Assembly (NCBI RefSeq): GCF_004765815.2
Contig: NZ_ML974128.1
Coordinates: forward strand, 248,001 to 312,000
Reading direction: 5' to 3'
DNA from: Halorussus salinus
GTDB lineage: Archaea > Halobacteriota > Halobacteria > Halobacteriales > Haladaptataceae
Length of the DNA stretch: 64,000 nt
Below, piece after piece: positions 28,101-35,907 of the stretch; positions within the stretch are counted from its first letter, which is position 1; every line of letters begins with the position of its first letter. Under the pieces are notes generated by a model. The model did no database searches and was not told the origin of the DNA. It saw nothing but the letters and a program-made list of their open reading frames with translations. Both the position numbers and the translations under genes were made by a program.

Positions 28101-28245
28101 CTTGGTTGTGAGTGAACTCCACCTGCTCGTTCTGCTGGGGGACGACCGACGCCTGATAGATAGAGAGGAGAATCACGAGGACTGCGAACAGCAGGACGGT
28201 CCCGATTTGGACCGTCACCCCGCGCTCGTCGGTTCGAAGTCGCAC
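25180..28245 (-). CDS. Large cell-surface protein with Ig-like and 47-residue beta-repeat domains
   Basis: 1021 residues. The N-terminus (DERGVTVQIGTVLLFAVLVILLSIYQ) is one pilin-like transmembrane anchor, so the rest is probably outside the cell. Residues about 290-400 contain a Big-1/invasin-like module (DLVVEVRDRFDNPVSGATVNMTL), followed by further Ig-like segments (about 410-640). The C-terminal third holds five repeats that start D/N-N-Y/F-x-GGSGSG, with a period of 47 residues. Many N-x-S/T sites suggest N-glycosylation. It may be an adhesin or S-layer-associated protein. No anchor-processing signal is seen at the C-terminus. Confidence 0.75.
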   Translation of the reverse strand: MRLRTDERGVTVQIGTVLLFAVLVILLSIYQASVVPQQNEQVEFTHNQAVQSQLQDLRDDLLRTAATGSGGSASVALGTQYPVRAVFVNPAPPSGTLRTTPPANLTVENATATGETGDYWTGSARNFSTRGLTYDPLYHVYQNPPTTVYDAGVLYNRFDSANRTLAGQRLVDGNSISLVALNGSLSKSSSSTTTVDLRAVSAATRTVAVGNESSNVSVLVPTTLPADEWRGLLSAEMDETASNPDRYVRAVEEVPDRSAVRLVLEPATYELELAKVGVGTDVTDTDAHYVTDVRGDNASVAENSGRDLVVEVRDRFDNPVSGATVNMTLDSGLGGDAVAAQGQRGDQLTDLTTDEEGRVTIRYDAPENFDGSNRDVAVRVGMASVPPAGGDFDPGTRTNLSYNLTAVNTDGSGLTDDSDGPATYSVNWTDAVGDGLRDCDAQLTRCTVNADDGIELDLTATVTDGTDPLAQAAVDYAVNDSALAEVVPTGETTDAAGRNETTLRLTPTNGTVTVYAASGDDVDPIRVRIVNPDPAAESDSPTIERFIVDDQSNCPSGQTPCPGNSGSVQYGIDWAVSDTGGSGLSSVELSLRNQNGQTVTTQTVGVSGDSASGTATLTPDSGNGNYGEEYTVRIEATDQADNTETASVTDTADGQGGGGAGVDPGFAYQDADGDGVYEPDTTDSPVSEAQLDGTFTAGDGNDLVVPDSTDGRGSLDVNRADWTAESILLDANVTSRNDVRLTAESGSLDLADRTVDNYAGGSGSGGVTLDAAGSVAMAGTDVRTKGTVSIDGGKTDLTGTVLDNYVGGSGSGGVSITSSGSLSAADAVVDTKGDISVEADAVTASNAVFDNYQGGSGSGSVTVDVAGSFAAEESVFATKNTVQVTAASADLDGASIDNYQGGSGSGAITVSASGGSLSVRDADLLSKRDVSLSGDSLDAARTSVNNFVGGSGSGSISLTARTGDAVLNRTELNTARSSSATVSQGTLFVAEATIEERGRSGTLQNTESATVVGEPRRGRVS
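25405..25980 (-). repeat. Five 47-codon repeats in the surface protein gene
   Basis: The DNA coding DNY/NNF recurs at 25972, 25831, 25690, 25549 and 25405: spacings are exactly 141, 141, 141 and 144 nt. Each unit begins with a Gly/Ser turn GGSGSG, then alternating hydrophobic and small residues in two short strands. This looks like a right-handed beta-solenoid. The units differ in sequence, so this is an old in-frame expansion rather than a recent slippage. Confidence 0.85.
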
Positions 28246-28327
28246 TACCCGGTTCCTTTCGGGGCAGGTAGTTAAAAATAGCGCCTGCGCCGTCGGAATC
28301 GGTCTCTCCGACGCGCGACCGGCGCAA

Positions 28328-28912
28328 CTACTCGTCGTCTTCCTCTTCGACGACTTCGGGGTCGCTCATCGCGCTCTGGAGGCTGTCGAGTCCGTTGACC
28401 CACTCGGTGACCAGCCCGTATTCGAGGTCTTCGGTGACCTCCATGTTCAGCTCCTCGCCGTCGATGATGCGCGTTCCGGCGGCCGCGACGAGACCGAGCG
28501 CCGAATCGAGGTCTTCGCCCTCCTCGGCGCGTCCGGCTTCGAGGACGTACTCCTCGACGCTCGCCTCGTCGGCGGGACCCTCGGCGACGTACTGGTCGGC
28601 CGAGTAGAAGACACAGACCAGACTCGTCTGGACCCCGTCGATGAGCATCGCTTTCTCGTCGTTGTCGAACTCGACTTCTTCGAGGACGACCTCGCGGATG
28701 TCGCTCAGTTCCTCGAGCGCCTCCTCCTCGTCGATGTCGTCGTCGTCGTAGGCGGTGACGATTTTCGCGACCGCGATGGCCACGTCGTCCTGCAAATTGA
28801 GGAGCAGGCGGGCCGAATCTTCGTTCTCCGGGTCGATCTCTTCGTCTCGGATGCGGTCGAGCCAGTTCTGCCAGCGTTCGTCGGAGTAGAATTCCTCCGG
28901 AGGCGCGCTCAT
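28328..28912 (-). CDS. Conserved archaeal DUF2150-like protein
   Basis: 194 residues from the ATG at 28912 (MSAPPEEFYSDERWQNWLDRI). The long upstream extension is basic and unlikely. Highly acidic and mostly helical: LLLNLQDDVAIAVAKIVTAYDDDDIDEEEALEEL, LIDGVQTSLVCVFYSADQY, and AAAGTRIIDGEELNMEV. It resembles the DUF2150 family found across haloarchaea and other Euryarchaeota. The function is unknown; no nucleic-acid or membrane motif. Confidence 0.8.
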   Translation of the reverse strand: MSAPPEEFYSDERWQNWLDRIRDEEIDPENEDSARLLLNLQDDVAIAVAKIVTAYDDDDIDEEEALEELSDIREVVLEEVEFDNDEKAMLIDGVQTSLVCVFYSADQYVAEGPADEASVEEYVLEAGRAEEGEDLDSALGLVAAAGTRIIDGEELNMEVTEDLEYGLVTEWVNGLDSLQSAMSDPEVVEEEDDE

Positions 28913-29074
28913 GTCTCCTCGGAGTGTTGCGCGCTTCATAAATCCTACGAGGCGAATCTTCGCTCGAAAAACCGCGGTCACGCGCCGCGTTCCGACGACT
29001 CCGGCGTTTCGGCCGCGGTTCGCCGTCGCGCACTCGGGCAGTCGTGTGACCTCGATGATGGGTGCGATAGAGGG

Positions 29075-29160
29075 TCGGTCGGCTAGCGGAATCGGGTCGG
29101 TCGGCTAATCGGAATCAGGTCGGTCGGCTAATTGGGCCGGGCCGGTCGGCTACCGGTCGA
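29075..29160. repeat. Tandem 22-23-bp repeats ending at the TatD-like gene stop
   Basis: Four units with the core GGTCGGTCGGCTA repeat every 22-23 bp. On the minus strand each contains TAGCCGACCGAC or the close TAGCCGACCGGC, the sequence of the hydrolase stop codon (29150-29152) and what follows. The array therefore looks like repeated copies of the gene's 3' end. Confidence 0.7.
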
Positions 29161-29998
29161 GCGTCGCCTCGGTGTCGAGTCCGTAGACCGACCGGGGCGT
29201 CTCGACGTGGGCGTTGCGAATCGCGTCGTCGTACCCCTTCTCCTGCATCCAGCGAACGCGCCGGGGCACCGTCTTCGGCCCCATGACCGCGCCGGGACGG
29301 TCGGGGTCGTCCACGAAGTCGGTCTCCATCAGGAAGGGGTCGCCCCGGTCGGCCGCGAGTTCGAGACGGTCCTTCTCGCTCATCACGCTCGGGGTCGGTC
29401 CCGCCAACCGACCGCCAGCGTAGTGCTTGACGACTCGGTGGGGGTCGAGTCCGCGCTCGTCGGCCCACTCGGCGATGTCGGTCAGGTCCTCGCTGGCCTC
29501 GGTGTGGAGTTGGACCGCACAGTCGTTCTCGGCACCGAGGGCGAGTCCGTGCCGGAGGACTTCGTTGGAGGCCTCCCACACCGCGTCGGTGGTGTCGTAG
29601 TGCGGGCGGCCGGTCTTGAGCGCGAGGGCCTTCCCGTCGGCGACGTACTCCGCCGCGAGGTCCAGTCCGTCCTGCATCAGGTCGCGGGCCTCCTCCGGAG
29701 CGAATTCCCGGTCGTCCACCAGTTTCGAGACCAGTCCGGGGTGGACCCCGAGGACGGGCCACGCGCGACCGGGCAGTATCTCGTCGGCGCGCGCCACCAC
29801 GTCGAGCGTCGTCTCGAAGACTGGGCGGAACTGTTCGCCGGTCTCGGGTTCGACGCCCAGCAGCCACGAGGGTTTGTTTACCACGAGGAGATGCGTGCCG
29901 CCGCTCCTCGCGAAGTCCTTCACGGCCTCGATGCCCCGGCCGTGGTCGGGGTCCAGATGCAGGTGATTGTCGAGTACCGGCGTGCCGAGGTCGTCCAT
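29150..29998 (-). CDS. TatD-related metal-dependent hydrolase
   Basis: 282 residues from the ATG at 29998 (MDDLGTPVLDNHLHLDPDHG). The longer open frame crosses a tandem repeat and is not real coding. DNHLHLDP is the N-terminal metal-binding motif; VLGVHPGLVSKL, LKTGRPHYD, VQLHTEAS, VVKHYAGG and LMETDFVDDP give further His/Asp ligands of the TatD-like TIM barrel. Archaeal members of this family are of unknown substrate; nuclease or amidohydrolase activity is possible. It is flanked on both sides by short tandem arrays. Confidence 0.8.
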   Translation of the reverse strand: MDDLGTPVLDNHLHLDPDHGRGIEAVKDFARSGGTHLLVVNKPSWLLGVEPETGEQFRPVFETTLDVVARADEILPGRAWPVLGVHPGLVSKLVDDREFAPEEARDLMQDGLDLAAEYVADGKALALKTGRPHYDTTDAVWEASNEVLRHGLALGAENDCAVQLHTEASEDLTDIAEWADERGLDPHRVVKHYAGGRLAGPTPSVMSEKDRLELAADRGDPFLMETDFVDDPDRPGAVMGPKTVPRRVRWMQEKGYDDAIRNAHVETPRSVYGLDTEATLDR

Positions 29999-30035
29999 AC
30001 CTCCCGATTCGGGCGAGCGCAGGAAAAACCTCGGC

Positions 30036-30139
30036 GGTTCGGCCACGAGCCAGTTTGGCGATTCGGCCACGAACCAGTTTGGCGATTTGGCCACGAACCA
30101 GTTTGGCGGTTCAACCACGAGCCAGTTTGGCGGTTCGTG
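30036..30139. repeat. Four and one-third tandem 24-bp repeats upstream of the TatD-like gene
   Basis: Units at 30036-30059, 30060-30083, 30084-30107 and 30108-30131 plus 8 bp, sharing GGCCACGARCCAGTTTGG. The array sits within the 332-bp gene-free gap 29999-30331, just upstream of the TatD-like start on the minus strand, so it would lie in its promoter or leader. Units differ at 1-4 positions. The rest of the gap holds no recognised feature. Confidence 0.85.
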
Positions 30140-30331
30140 TCGGTCGCGTGCCCGCGGGCGAACGCAAGCGGCGTGTGAGCGTTGCACACGCGCGTGCGAA
30201 TGTGCGGCGCACTCGCGAGCGCGCCTCCGCGAGAAAATACTATACGCTGGTGTTGATGTCACACCCCGGTGTCGACCGAGAGACGCGGTGTCGGCACGAA
30301 GTTGAAGGGCGCTCACGCCTGAGTCGGAGGC

Positions 30332-30829
30332 ATGGACGACGAGGAGACCCCGCGAGCGATTCGGTCGGTCGCGGTCACGGCCGACGACGTGGTGGCGGCC
30401 TACGAGGCCCGCCAGCGGAGTCCGCGCAGGCCCGTCCTCCGGGTGACGCCGCCGTTCTCGGGGCGGATGCGCGCGCGACTCCACGACCCCGGCCCGGCCG
30501 TGAACGAGTCCGAAAGCGACGAGACGACCGGCGAGGAGGTCGGCGACCGCGACCCGGCGACCGGGGCAATCTATCTGCCTCCCGAGCGACTCCTCGACGC
30601 CGACGCAATCGGGGCGTTTCCCTCGCCCGACGACACCGAGGACGCACTCCGGGCGGACTCCGAGGTGGAATTCACCGTCGAACGCCACCGCGAGCGCCAC
30701 GTCGAGGCGGTCGAGGAGTGGCGCGAGGCGGTTCGCGGGGCGCTGGTGGACGAGGTAGTGATTCGGTTGGACGGCGGCGGGACCCATCGCGTCGAAGTGA
30801 AGACGTTGGCGAACTCTGCTGGCGAGTAG
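30332..30829 (+). CDS. Conserved haloarchaeal protein of unknown function
   Basis: 165 residues. The start AIRSVAVTADDVVAAYEARQRSPRRPVLRVTPPFSGRMRARLH and the end EEWREAVRGALVDEVVIRLDGGGTHRVEVKTL look like a folded alpha/beta protein with an acidic insert (about 55-75). It may belong to a haloarchaeal-only family (DUF8009-like, uncertain). It stands alone, with repeat-rich gaps on both sides. No catalytic motif is recognised. Confidence 0.7.
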   Translation: MDDEETPRAIRSVAVTADDVVAAYEARQRSPRRPVLRVTPPFSGRMRARLHDPGPAVNESESDETTGEEVGDRDPATGAIYLPPERLLDADAIGAFPSPDDTEDALRADSEVEFTVERHRERHVEAVEEWREAVRGALVDEVVIRLDGGGTHRVEVKTLANSAGE

Positions 30830-30926
30830 TCGTTTCCGGAGTTCGGTCATCGCGGGACGGCGGTCGAAATCAGTGCGTAGACAGCTACCGCCGACGCCAC
30901 TCGGACTGCACCGCGACCGCGAACCG

Positions 30927-31070
30927 CACTGCAACTGGGACCGTAGACCACACCGCAACTGCGACCGTGGACCACACTGCAACTGGGACCGTAGACCACA
31001 CCGCAACTGCGACCGTGGACCACACTGCAACTGGGACCGTAGACCACACCGCAACTGCGACTGCAAACTA
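30927..31070 (+). repeat. Six tandem 24-bp repeats in alternating A/B form
   Basis: Six units (30927, 30951, 30975, 30999, 31023, 31047). Odd units begin CACTGCAACTGGGACCGTAG; even units begin CACCGCAACTGCGACCGTGG. Units 1, 3 and 5 are identical, as are 2 and 4, so the recent duplication unit is 48 bp. The array lies in the 444-bp gap 30830-31274, directly before family 1 copy B. It looks like an expansion of that element's ACCGC-rich tract. Confidence 0.9.
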
Positions 31071-31077
31071 CACTAAA

Positions 31078-31228
31078 GCCGACACCAAGGAGTCACTGCA
31101 CAGCACCGCGACCGCACCGTAACCGCATCCGCCTCACACCTCCCCAACCTTCTGCGTTGCTCCCTGCGGTGCGCTACTCGGCCCTCGCGCGGTGTGGCGA
31201 CCCACGGGGGGTCGCCCCGCACGCGCCG
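31078..31228 (+). repeat. Structured dispersed element, family 1, copy B
   Basis: Starts GCCGACACCAAGGAGTCACT, then GCACAGCACCGCGACCGCAC, CACACCTCCCCAACC, a variable block, CCCTCGCGCG and a hairpin with perfect 8-bp arms GGCGACCC/GGGTCGCC (31196-31203 with 31209-31216), ending CCGCACGCGCC. It closely matches copy D at 47494. Confidence 0.78.
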
Positions 31229-31274
31229 AGGAGAAAGGATGGTCGAGCGACGACGCGTGAAACGTCGAGGTCGG

Positions 31275-31766
31275 TCAGTCCTCAGAATCTTCCGAATCGC
31301 CCGACTCCTCGGTGTTTCCGTCGGGGTCCACGACCTGCGCGTCGTGGGCCGCGTTCCGGAGCGCGTCCGACCGGCCGTACTCGCCGGGCGCGATGGCGAC
31401 CGTGCGAACGCCGTTGTGGGCCGCCTTCTCCAGCACGGGCTTGAAGTCGGTGTCCCGCGAGGCGACCGCCAGCACGTCCAGTCCGTCGGTGAGCGCGAAC
31501 TCGGTGGCGTCCACGGCGAGTTTCACGTCCACGTCGCCCGACGTGACCGTCACCTCGAACCCGCGGGCCTCCGCGGCCTGAATCAGACCGGGACTCGCGT
31601 GTTCGTCCAGATACAGCCGCGTCGCGGCGAGTTGGCCGAGGTCCTCGGCGGCGACTCGAAGGTCGTCTAAGTCCACGTCGAACTCCTCGCGCAGGACGTT
31701 GGGACCGTCCACGAACAGCGCGACGGTGGTCGTCTCCCCGCCGAGGAGCGAACGCAACGGTTGCAT
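31275..31766 (-). CDS. NYN-domain (PIN-like) putative ribonuclease
   Basis: 163 residues. NYN/LabA-type PIN-like fold: VALFVDGPNVLREEFDVDLDDL at the start, DVDVKLAVDATEFAL in the middle and LAVASRDTDFKPVLEKA near the end supply the conserved Asp residues of the metal site. Archaeal relatives (TIGR00288-like) are predicted RNases. The last 20 residues are an acidic Ser/Asp/Glu tail. Monocistronic. Confidence 0.82.
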   Translation of the reverse strand: MQPLRSLLGGETTTVALFVDGPNVLREEFDVDLDDLRVAAEDLGQLAATRLYLDEHASPGLIQAAEARGFEVTVTSGDVDVKLAVDATEFALTDGLDVLAVASRDTDFKPVLEKAAHNGVRTVAIAPGEYGRSDALRNAAHDAQVVDPDGNTEESGDSEDSED

Positions 31767-31906
31767 ACCCTGCCGTAACCCCCGTTCGGGTTTAGCGGTG
31801 CCGGTCTCGCGCCGATGGCATTCGTTCCACGGTTACAAACGATTCAATAGTTTTCTTTTAATCTGATTATAACTGAATAACACTTTATTACAACCAAAAA
31901 TTAAAG

Positions 31907-31916
31907 CTTAAATAAT
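31907..31916 (+). promoter_or_regulatory. TATA box of the subtilase gene
   Basis: CTTAAATAAT lies within a strongly AT-rich stretch (about 31845-31920). Its centre is about 29 nt before the ATG at 31942, so the transcript is probably leaderless or nearly so. Confidence 0.55.
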
Positions 31917-31941
31917 AGCAGTGTGTGCGTTGTAATGTAGC

Positions 31942-33540
31942 ATGTCAGACGACAGCACGCAGCGATTCAATCGCCGTACGTTCCTCAAAGCAACCGGTGC
32001 CGCCGGTGCCGCAGCAGCCGCGAGCGGTGTCACCGCCGCGACCCCCGGCCGCGAACCCGGCCCCAAGAAAGACGAGATTCTCGTCGGCGTCTCCGCAGGC
32101 CGCGGTGACGTGGAGAAGACAGTCGCCCAGAACGTCCCCGGCAACGCGGAAGTCGTCCACTCCAACAAGACGCTCCGCTACGCCGCCGTGAAGTTCCCGA
32201 GTCAGGCCCCCGAACAGGCCAAGGAGAACTTCATCGAGGCCATCACCAAGAAGGACGGCATCAAGTACGCCGAGAAGAACGCGACCCACCAAGCGTTCGC
32301 CACGCCGAACGACCCGCGCTTCAGCAACCAGTACGCGCCCCAGCAGGTCGAGTCCCCCGCCGCGTGGGACGAGGTCAGCGGCTTCGGTGACTCCGGCGTC
32401 ACCATCGCCGTCGTGGACACGGGTGCCCAGTACGACCACCCCGACCTCGACGGGAACTACAAGTCCAACCCCGGACGCGACTTCGTGGACAGCGACTCGG
32501 ACCCCTATCCCCCGAGCCCGTCGAGCGAACAGCACGGTACCCACGTCTCCGGGTGTGCCGCCGCGGTCGTCGACGACGGCACGGGCGTCGCCGGACAGGG
32601 TAACTCCTCGCTCATCAACGGTCGCGCGCTCGGCCCGAACGGCGGTTCGACCGCCGACATCGCCGACGCCGTCGAGTGGGCGACCGACCAAGGCGCGGAC
32701 ATCATCAACATGTCCCTCGGTGGCGGCGGTTACAGCCAGACGATGAAGAGCGCCGTCCAGTACGCGGTCAACAACGGCGCGCTCCCCATCTGTGCGGCCG
32801 GTAACAGCGGCGCGAGTTCGGTCTCGTACCCGGCGGCCTACAGCGAATGTATGGCCATCTCCGCGGTCAACTCCAACGAGAACCTCGCTTCCTTCTCGCA
32901 GTACGGCGACGTGGACCTCGCCGCGCCCGGCGTGGACGTTCTCTCCACGGTTCCGACCGACAGCTACGCGGAGTTCAGCGGCACCTCGATGGCGACCCCC
33001 GTCACGTCCGGCGTTGCCGGTCTGACCCTCGCCAAGTTCGGCTCGCTCGGCCCGAACGACCTCCGCAGCCACCTCAAGGCGACCGCGAAGGACATCGGTC
33101 TCTCGTCGGACAAGCAGGGCGCAGGTCAGGTCAACGCCCTCAACGCGGTCACCACCCAGCCCGGTAACGGCGGCGGCGACGACGGCGGTGACGACGGCGG
33201 CGACGACGGCGGCAGCGGCGACTCCACGACTAGCACGGCCTCCGGCAGCCTCAGCGGCTCCTACGACTACAAGGACTACTCGTACGGCTGGGAGTACAGT
33301 AGCCCGAGCCAAGTCGTCGTGGAACTCTCCGGCCCGTCGGACGCCGACTTCGACCTCTACGTCAACACCGGCACCACGGCGGCCGCGACCCCGAGCAGCT
33401 ACGACTACCGCTCCTACACTCCGGACAGTCAGGAGTCCATCACCATCGACAACCCCGACACGTCGACCGACATGCAGATCGACGTGGACTCCTACAGCGG
33501 GTCGGGCAGCTACACGGTGACCATCACCGAGAAGAAGTAA
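31942..33540 (+). CDS. Tat-exported subtilisin-like serine protease (halolysin type)
   Basis: 532 residues. Twin-arginine signal (NRRTFLKATGAAGAAAAASG), I9-like propeptide (about 40-120, DEILVGVSAGRGDVEKTV ... YAAVKF), then the S8 domain with Asp159 (AVVDTGAQYDHPDL), His198 (HGTHVSG), oxyanion Asn288 (AAGNSG) and Ser349 (FSGTSMATP). A Gly/Asp linker (about 410-430) leads to a C-terminal PPC-type beta domain (DADFDLYVNTG), as in halolysins. It should be secreted and self-processed. It has its own AT-rich promoter. Confidence 0.93.
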   Translation: MSDDSTQRFNRRTFLKATGAAGAAAAASGVTAATPGREPGPKKDEILVGVSAGRGDVEKTVAQNVPGNAEVVHSNKTLRYAAVKFPSQAPEQAKENFIEAITKKDGIKYAEKNATHQAFATPNDPRFSNQYAPQQVESPAAWDEVSGFGDSGVTIAVVDTGAQYDHPDLDGNYKSNPGRDFVDSDSDPYPPSPSSEQHGTHVSGCAAAVVDDGTGVAGQGNSSLINGRALGPNGGSTADIADAVEWATDQGADIINMSLGGGGYSQTMKSAVQYAVNNGALPICAAGNSGASSVSYPAAYSECMAISAVNSNENLASFSQYGDVDLAAPGVDVLSTVPTDSYAEFSGTSMATPVTSGVAGLTLAKFGSLGPNDLRSHLKATAKDIGLSSDKQGAGQVNALNAVTTQPGNGGGDDGGDDGGDDGGSGDSTTSTASGSLSGSYDYKDYSYGWEYSSPSQVVVELSGPSDADFDLYVNTGTTAAATPSSYDYRSYTPDSQESITIDNPDTSTDMQIDVDSYSGSGSYTVTITEKK

Positions 33541-33705
33541 CGTCGCAGTTCACCACGGTTTTTCTCCCTTCTTTCGGGCGACGCGCCGACGTAGCACTTA
33601 CCATCCGAGCGTCGCCCGCAATCGTCTCGCTTTCTCCTCGAAAGAGCGCCGTCGAAATTCGAATCGGTAATTGAGCTTTTACGCCTCCCACGTGTACCAC
33701 GGGGC

Positions 33706-35433
33706 ATGGTTGCCGAAACCGGAATCGCGGCCGAACTCATCGACCTGCTGTCGGTGTTCGTCATCGCGGCGGGTGTCGGCGTCTTCGTCGCCAAAATCGG
33801 CCGGTTTCCATACACGATTGCGCTCCTGCTCGCCGGACTCGCAGTGTCGGTTCTCGGCATCACTATCGACATCGAACTCTCCCACGACCTGATACTGCTC
33901 GTGTTCCTCCCGCCGTTGCTGTTCGAGGGCGCGGCGACGACCGACCTCCAGCGGTTTCGGACGAACATCTGGCACGTCCTCGTGTTGGCAGTCGTGGGGT
34001 TGATAACCGCGATTCTGCTGTTGGGGGTAGTCGGCCACTTCGCCTTCGGGTTCCCGCTGCTGGTCTCGCTACTGTTCGCGGCGATGATTCTGCCGACCGA
34101 CCCGGTTTCCGTACTGGCGCTGTTCGAGGAGCTAGGCGCGCCCGAGCGCCTGTCGGTCCTCGTGGAAGGCGAGAGTCTGGTCAACGACGGGGTGGGCGTC
34201 GTCATCTTCTCGACGCTGTTCGCGCTGGTGGTCCAGTCCACCGAAGCCGGGACCGACCTCGCGGAACTGGTTACGATGGACACCATCGTCAACGCCTCGA
34301 CGGACATCGTGGTCGCCAGTTCCGGCGGGGCCGTCGTCGGACTGGTCGCGGGACTCGCGGTGTATCAGGTGATGTACCGACTCGACGAACACACGACCGA
34401 AATCGTGCTGACACTGGTGCTGGCCTACGGGAGCTTCCTGCTGGCCGAACACACCCTGAGCGGCGTCGTCGGCGACTACTACTTCAGCGGCGTCATCGCC
34501 ACGGTGACGGCGGGCCTCCTCATCGGGAATCGGGGCGCGGAGTACGCAATGAGCGCCCAGACCAAGATTTCGGTGTTCAACACGTGGGACACCGCGGCGT
34601 TCCTCGTCAACACGCTCATCTTCCTGCTCATCGGCGCGAAGACGCCCATCAACCAGATACTGACTCACGGGCGGCTCATCCTGCTGGCCATCCCGCTGGT
34701 CCTGCTCGCGCGCGCCGCGGTGGTCTACCCCATCACGAATCTGGTCAACCGATTCGTGCCGAAGGGCGTTCCCCTCGAATACCAGCACGTGATGGTCTGG
34801 GGCGGGCTTCACGCCTCGATTCCCATCGCGCTGGTGTTGGGCCTGCCACCGAACTTCCCGCTCCGCGAGGAGCTACGCGCGATGGTGTTCGGCGTCGCCG
34901 CCTTCAGCCTCGTCGTGCAGGGGCTGACGATGGGTAATCTGATGAACGCGCTCGACATCGTGACGCGCTCGGAGGCCGAGGAGCTGTACGAACTCCTCGT
35001 CGGCCGCGCCCGAGCGGTGGACGCCGCGCTCGAATCGGCCGCCCAACTCCACGACGCGGGGGAACTCTCGCCGAGCGTCTACGAGGACTTCCGCACCGAG
35101 TACGAGCGCGAGAAGGAGGACCTCGCCGAGGCCATCTCGCAACTGCTGGACGACAACCCCGAACTCCGGCGCGAGGAGCTACTGGTCGGCGAGCGCCGCG
35201 TCCTGAAACGGGAAAAGAGCGCGCTGATGGACGCGATGCGAACCGGCGCAGTCAGCGACGACGTGGGCCACCGGCTGATGGAGGAGGTGGACCTGAAACT
35301 CGACCGCATCGAGTCGGGCGAATCGACCGTGACCGACCGCCCCGAGGAGGGCTACGAGGAGTTCTGGCGCTCGCGCGCTCGGGAGTTCGGACTGGAAGGG
35401 CGGCCGGAACCACAAGAGGCGAGCGACGACTGA
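33706..35433 (+). CDS. CPA1-family Na+/H+ antiporter (NhaP type)
   Basis: 575 residues. About 12 transmembrane helices, with FLPPLLFEGA, ILPTDPVSVLALF and LVEGESLVNDGVGVVIF, the hallmark segments of CPA1 exchangers. The last 150 residues (from about 425) are a charged, helical cytoplasmic domain (YEREKEDLAEAISQLLDD), as in NhaP/NhaK. It exports Na+ (or K+) against H+. It is the second antiporter gene in the window. Confidence 0.9.
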   Translation: MVAETGIAAELIDLLSVFVIAAGVGVFVAKIGRFPYTIALLLAGLAVSVLGITIDIELSHDLILLVFLPPLLFEGAATTDLQRFRTNIWHVLVLAVVGLITAILLLGVVGHFAFGFPLLVSLLFAAMILPTDPVSVLALFEELGAPERLSVLVEGESLVNDGVGVVIFSTLFALVVQSTEAGTDLAELVTMDTIVNASTDIVVASSGGAVVGLVAGLAVYQVMYRLDEHTTEIVLTLVLAYGSFLLAEHTLSGVVGDYYFSGVIATVTAGLLIGNRGAEYAMSAQTKISVFNTWDTAAFLVNTLIFLLIGAKTPINQILTHGRLILLAIPLVLLARAAVVYPITNLVNRFVPKGVPLEYQHVMVWGGLHASIPIALVLGLPPNFPLREELRAMVFGVAAFSLVVQGLTMGNLMNALDIVTRSEAEELYELLVGRARAVDAALESAAQLHDAGELSPSVYEDFRTEYEREKEDLAEAISQLLDDNPELRREELLVGERRVLKREKSALMDAMRTGAVSDDVGHRLMEEVDLKLDRIESGESTVTDRPEEGYEEFWRSRAREFGLEGRPEPQEASDD

Positions 35434-35470
35434 GCGCGGTTTCGAGGGTCGCGTGTTTCCGGATTCCACT

Positions 35471-35659
35471 CCGGCGCGCGCTGGCGGACTCCTCGTGGGT
35501 CCGCCAACCGCGCGAGGGATGAGTAGCGCAACGAAGTGAGGCTTGCGAGACGCGAAGCGCCTCGCTGATCTGCGAACGTTGTTCGCAGACAACGCAATCG
35601 GTTGGAGAGGGTGTGGCTCGCTGTTGCGGTGCGGATGCGGGAGACTCCGTTTTGTCGGC
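35471..35659 (-). repeat. Structured dispersed element, family 1, copy C (long form)
   Basis: Read on the minus strand: GCCGACAAAACGGAGTC, CCGCACCGCAACAGCGAGCC, ACACCCTCTCCAACCGATTG, a variable block with its own 9-bp hairpin TCTGCGAAC/GTTCGCAGA, then CATCCCTCGCGCG and the terminal hairpin TGGCGGAC/GTCCGCCA (plus-strand 35482-35489 with 35499-35506), ending AGCGCGCGCC. It fills most of the gap 35434-35907; the remainder is AT-rich promoter-like DNA. Confidence 0.78.
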
Positions 35660-35907
35660 GATAGTCTGCTGTGCTGTCGCGGTCCGCTGTGCGGTCGCGG
35701 TGCCGTCCATGGTATCAGGTCAATCAGTCCAGCCGTGAGTCAATCGCACAAAAATCTCTATAGCTATGCGAAAGATATCTATAGAATTTCCAAAATGATA
35801 AAAGTATTACTCGAATGCGAGCCCCGAAGTCCTGCCAAAGTTCAAGTACGATACCGAACCAACTCGCCCCGACCGGCGCGCGGAACGCACCTGCCGGTCC
35901 GACAACC

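Noticed and set aside
25546-28275. Long open frames on the plus strand opposite the surface protein gene
   Set aside because: They are antisense shadows caused by high GC third positions; their Arg/Val/Asp-rich products have no domains, while the minus strand encodes a coherent signal, Ig-like and repeat protein.
30036-31070. CRISPR array
   Set aside because: Units of 24 bp are directly adjacent with no spacers, and no cas genes are present. They are simple tandem repeats.
31275-31766. Toxin of a toxin-antitoxin pair
   Set aside because: The PIN-like NYN fold could suggest a toxin, but there is no small antitoxin gene next to it and the family is usually solitary.
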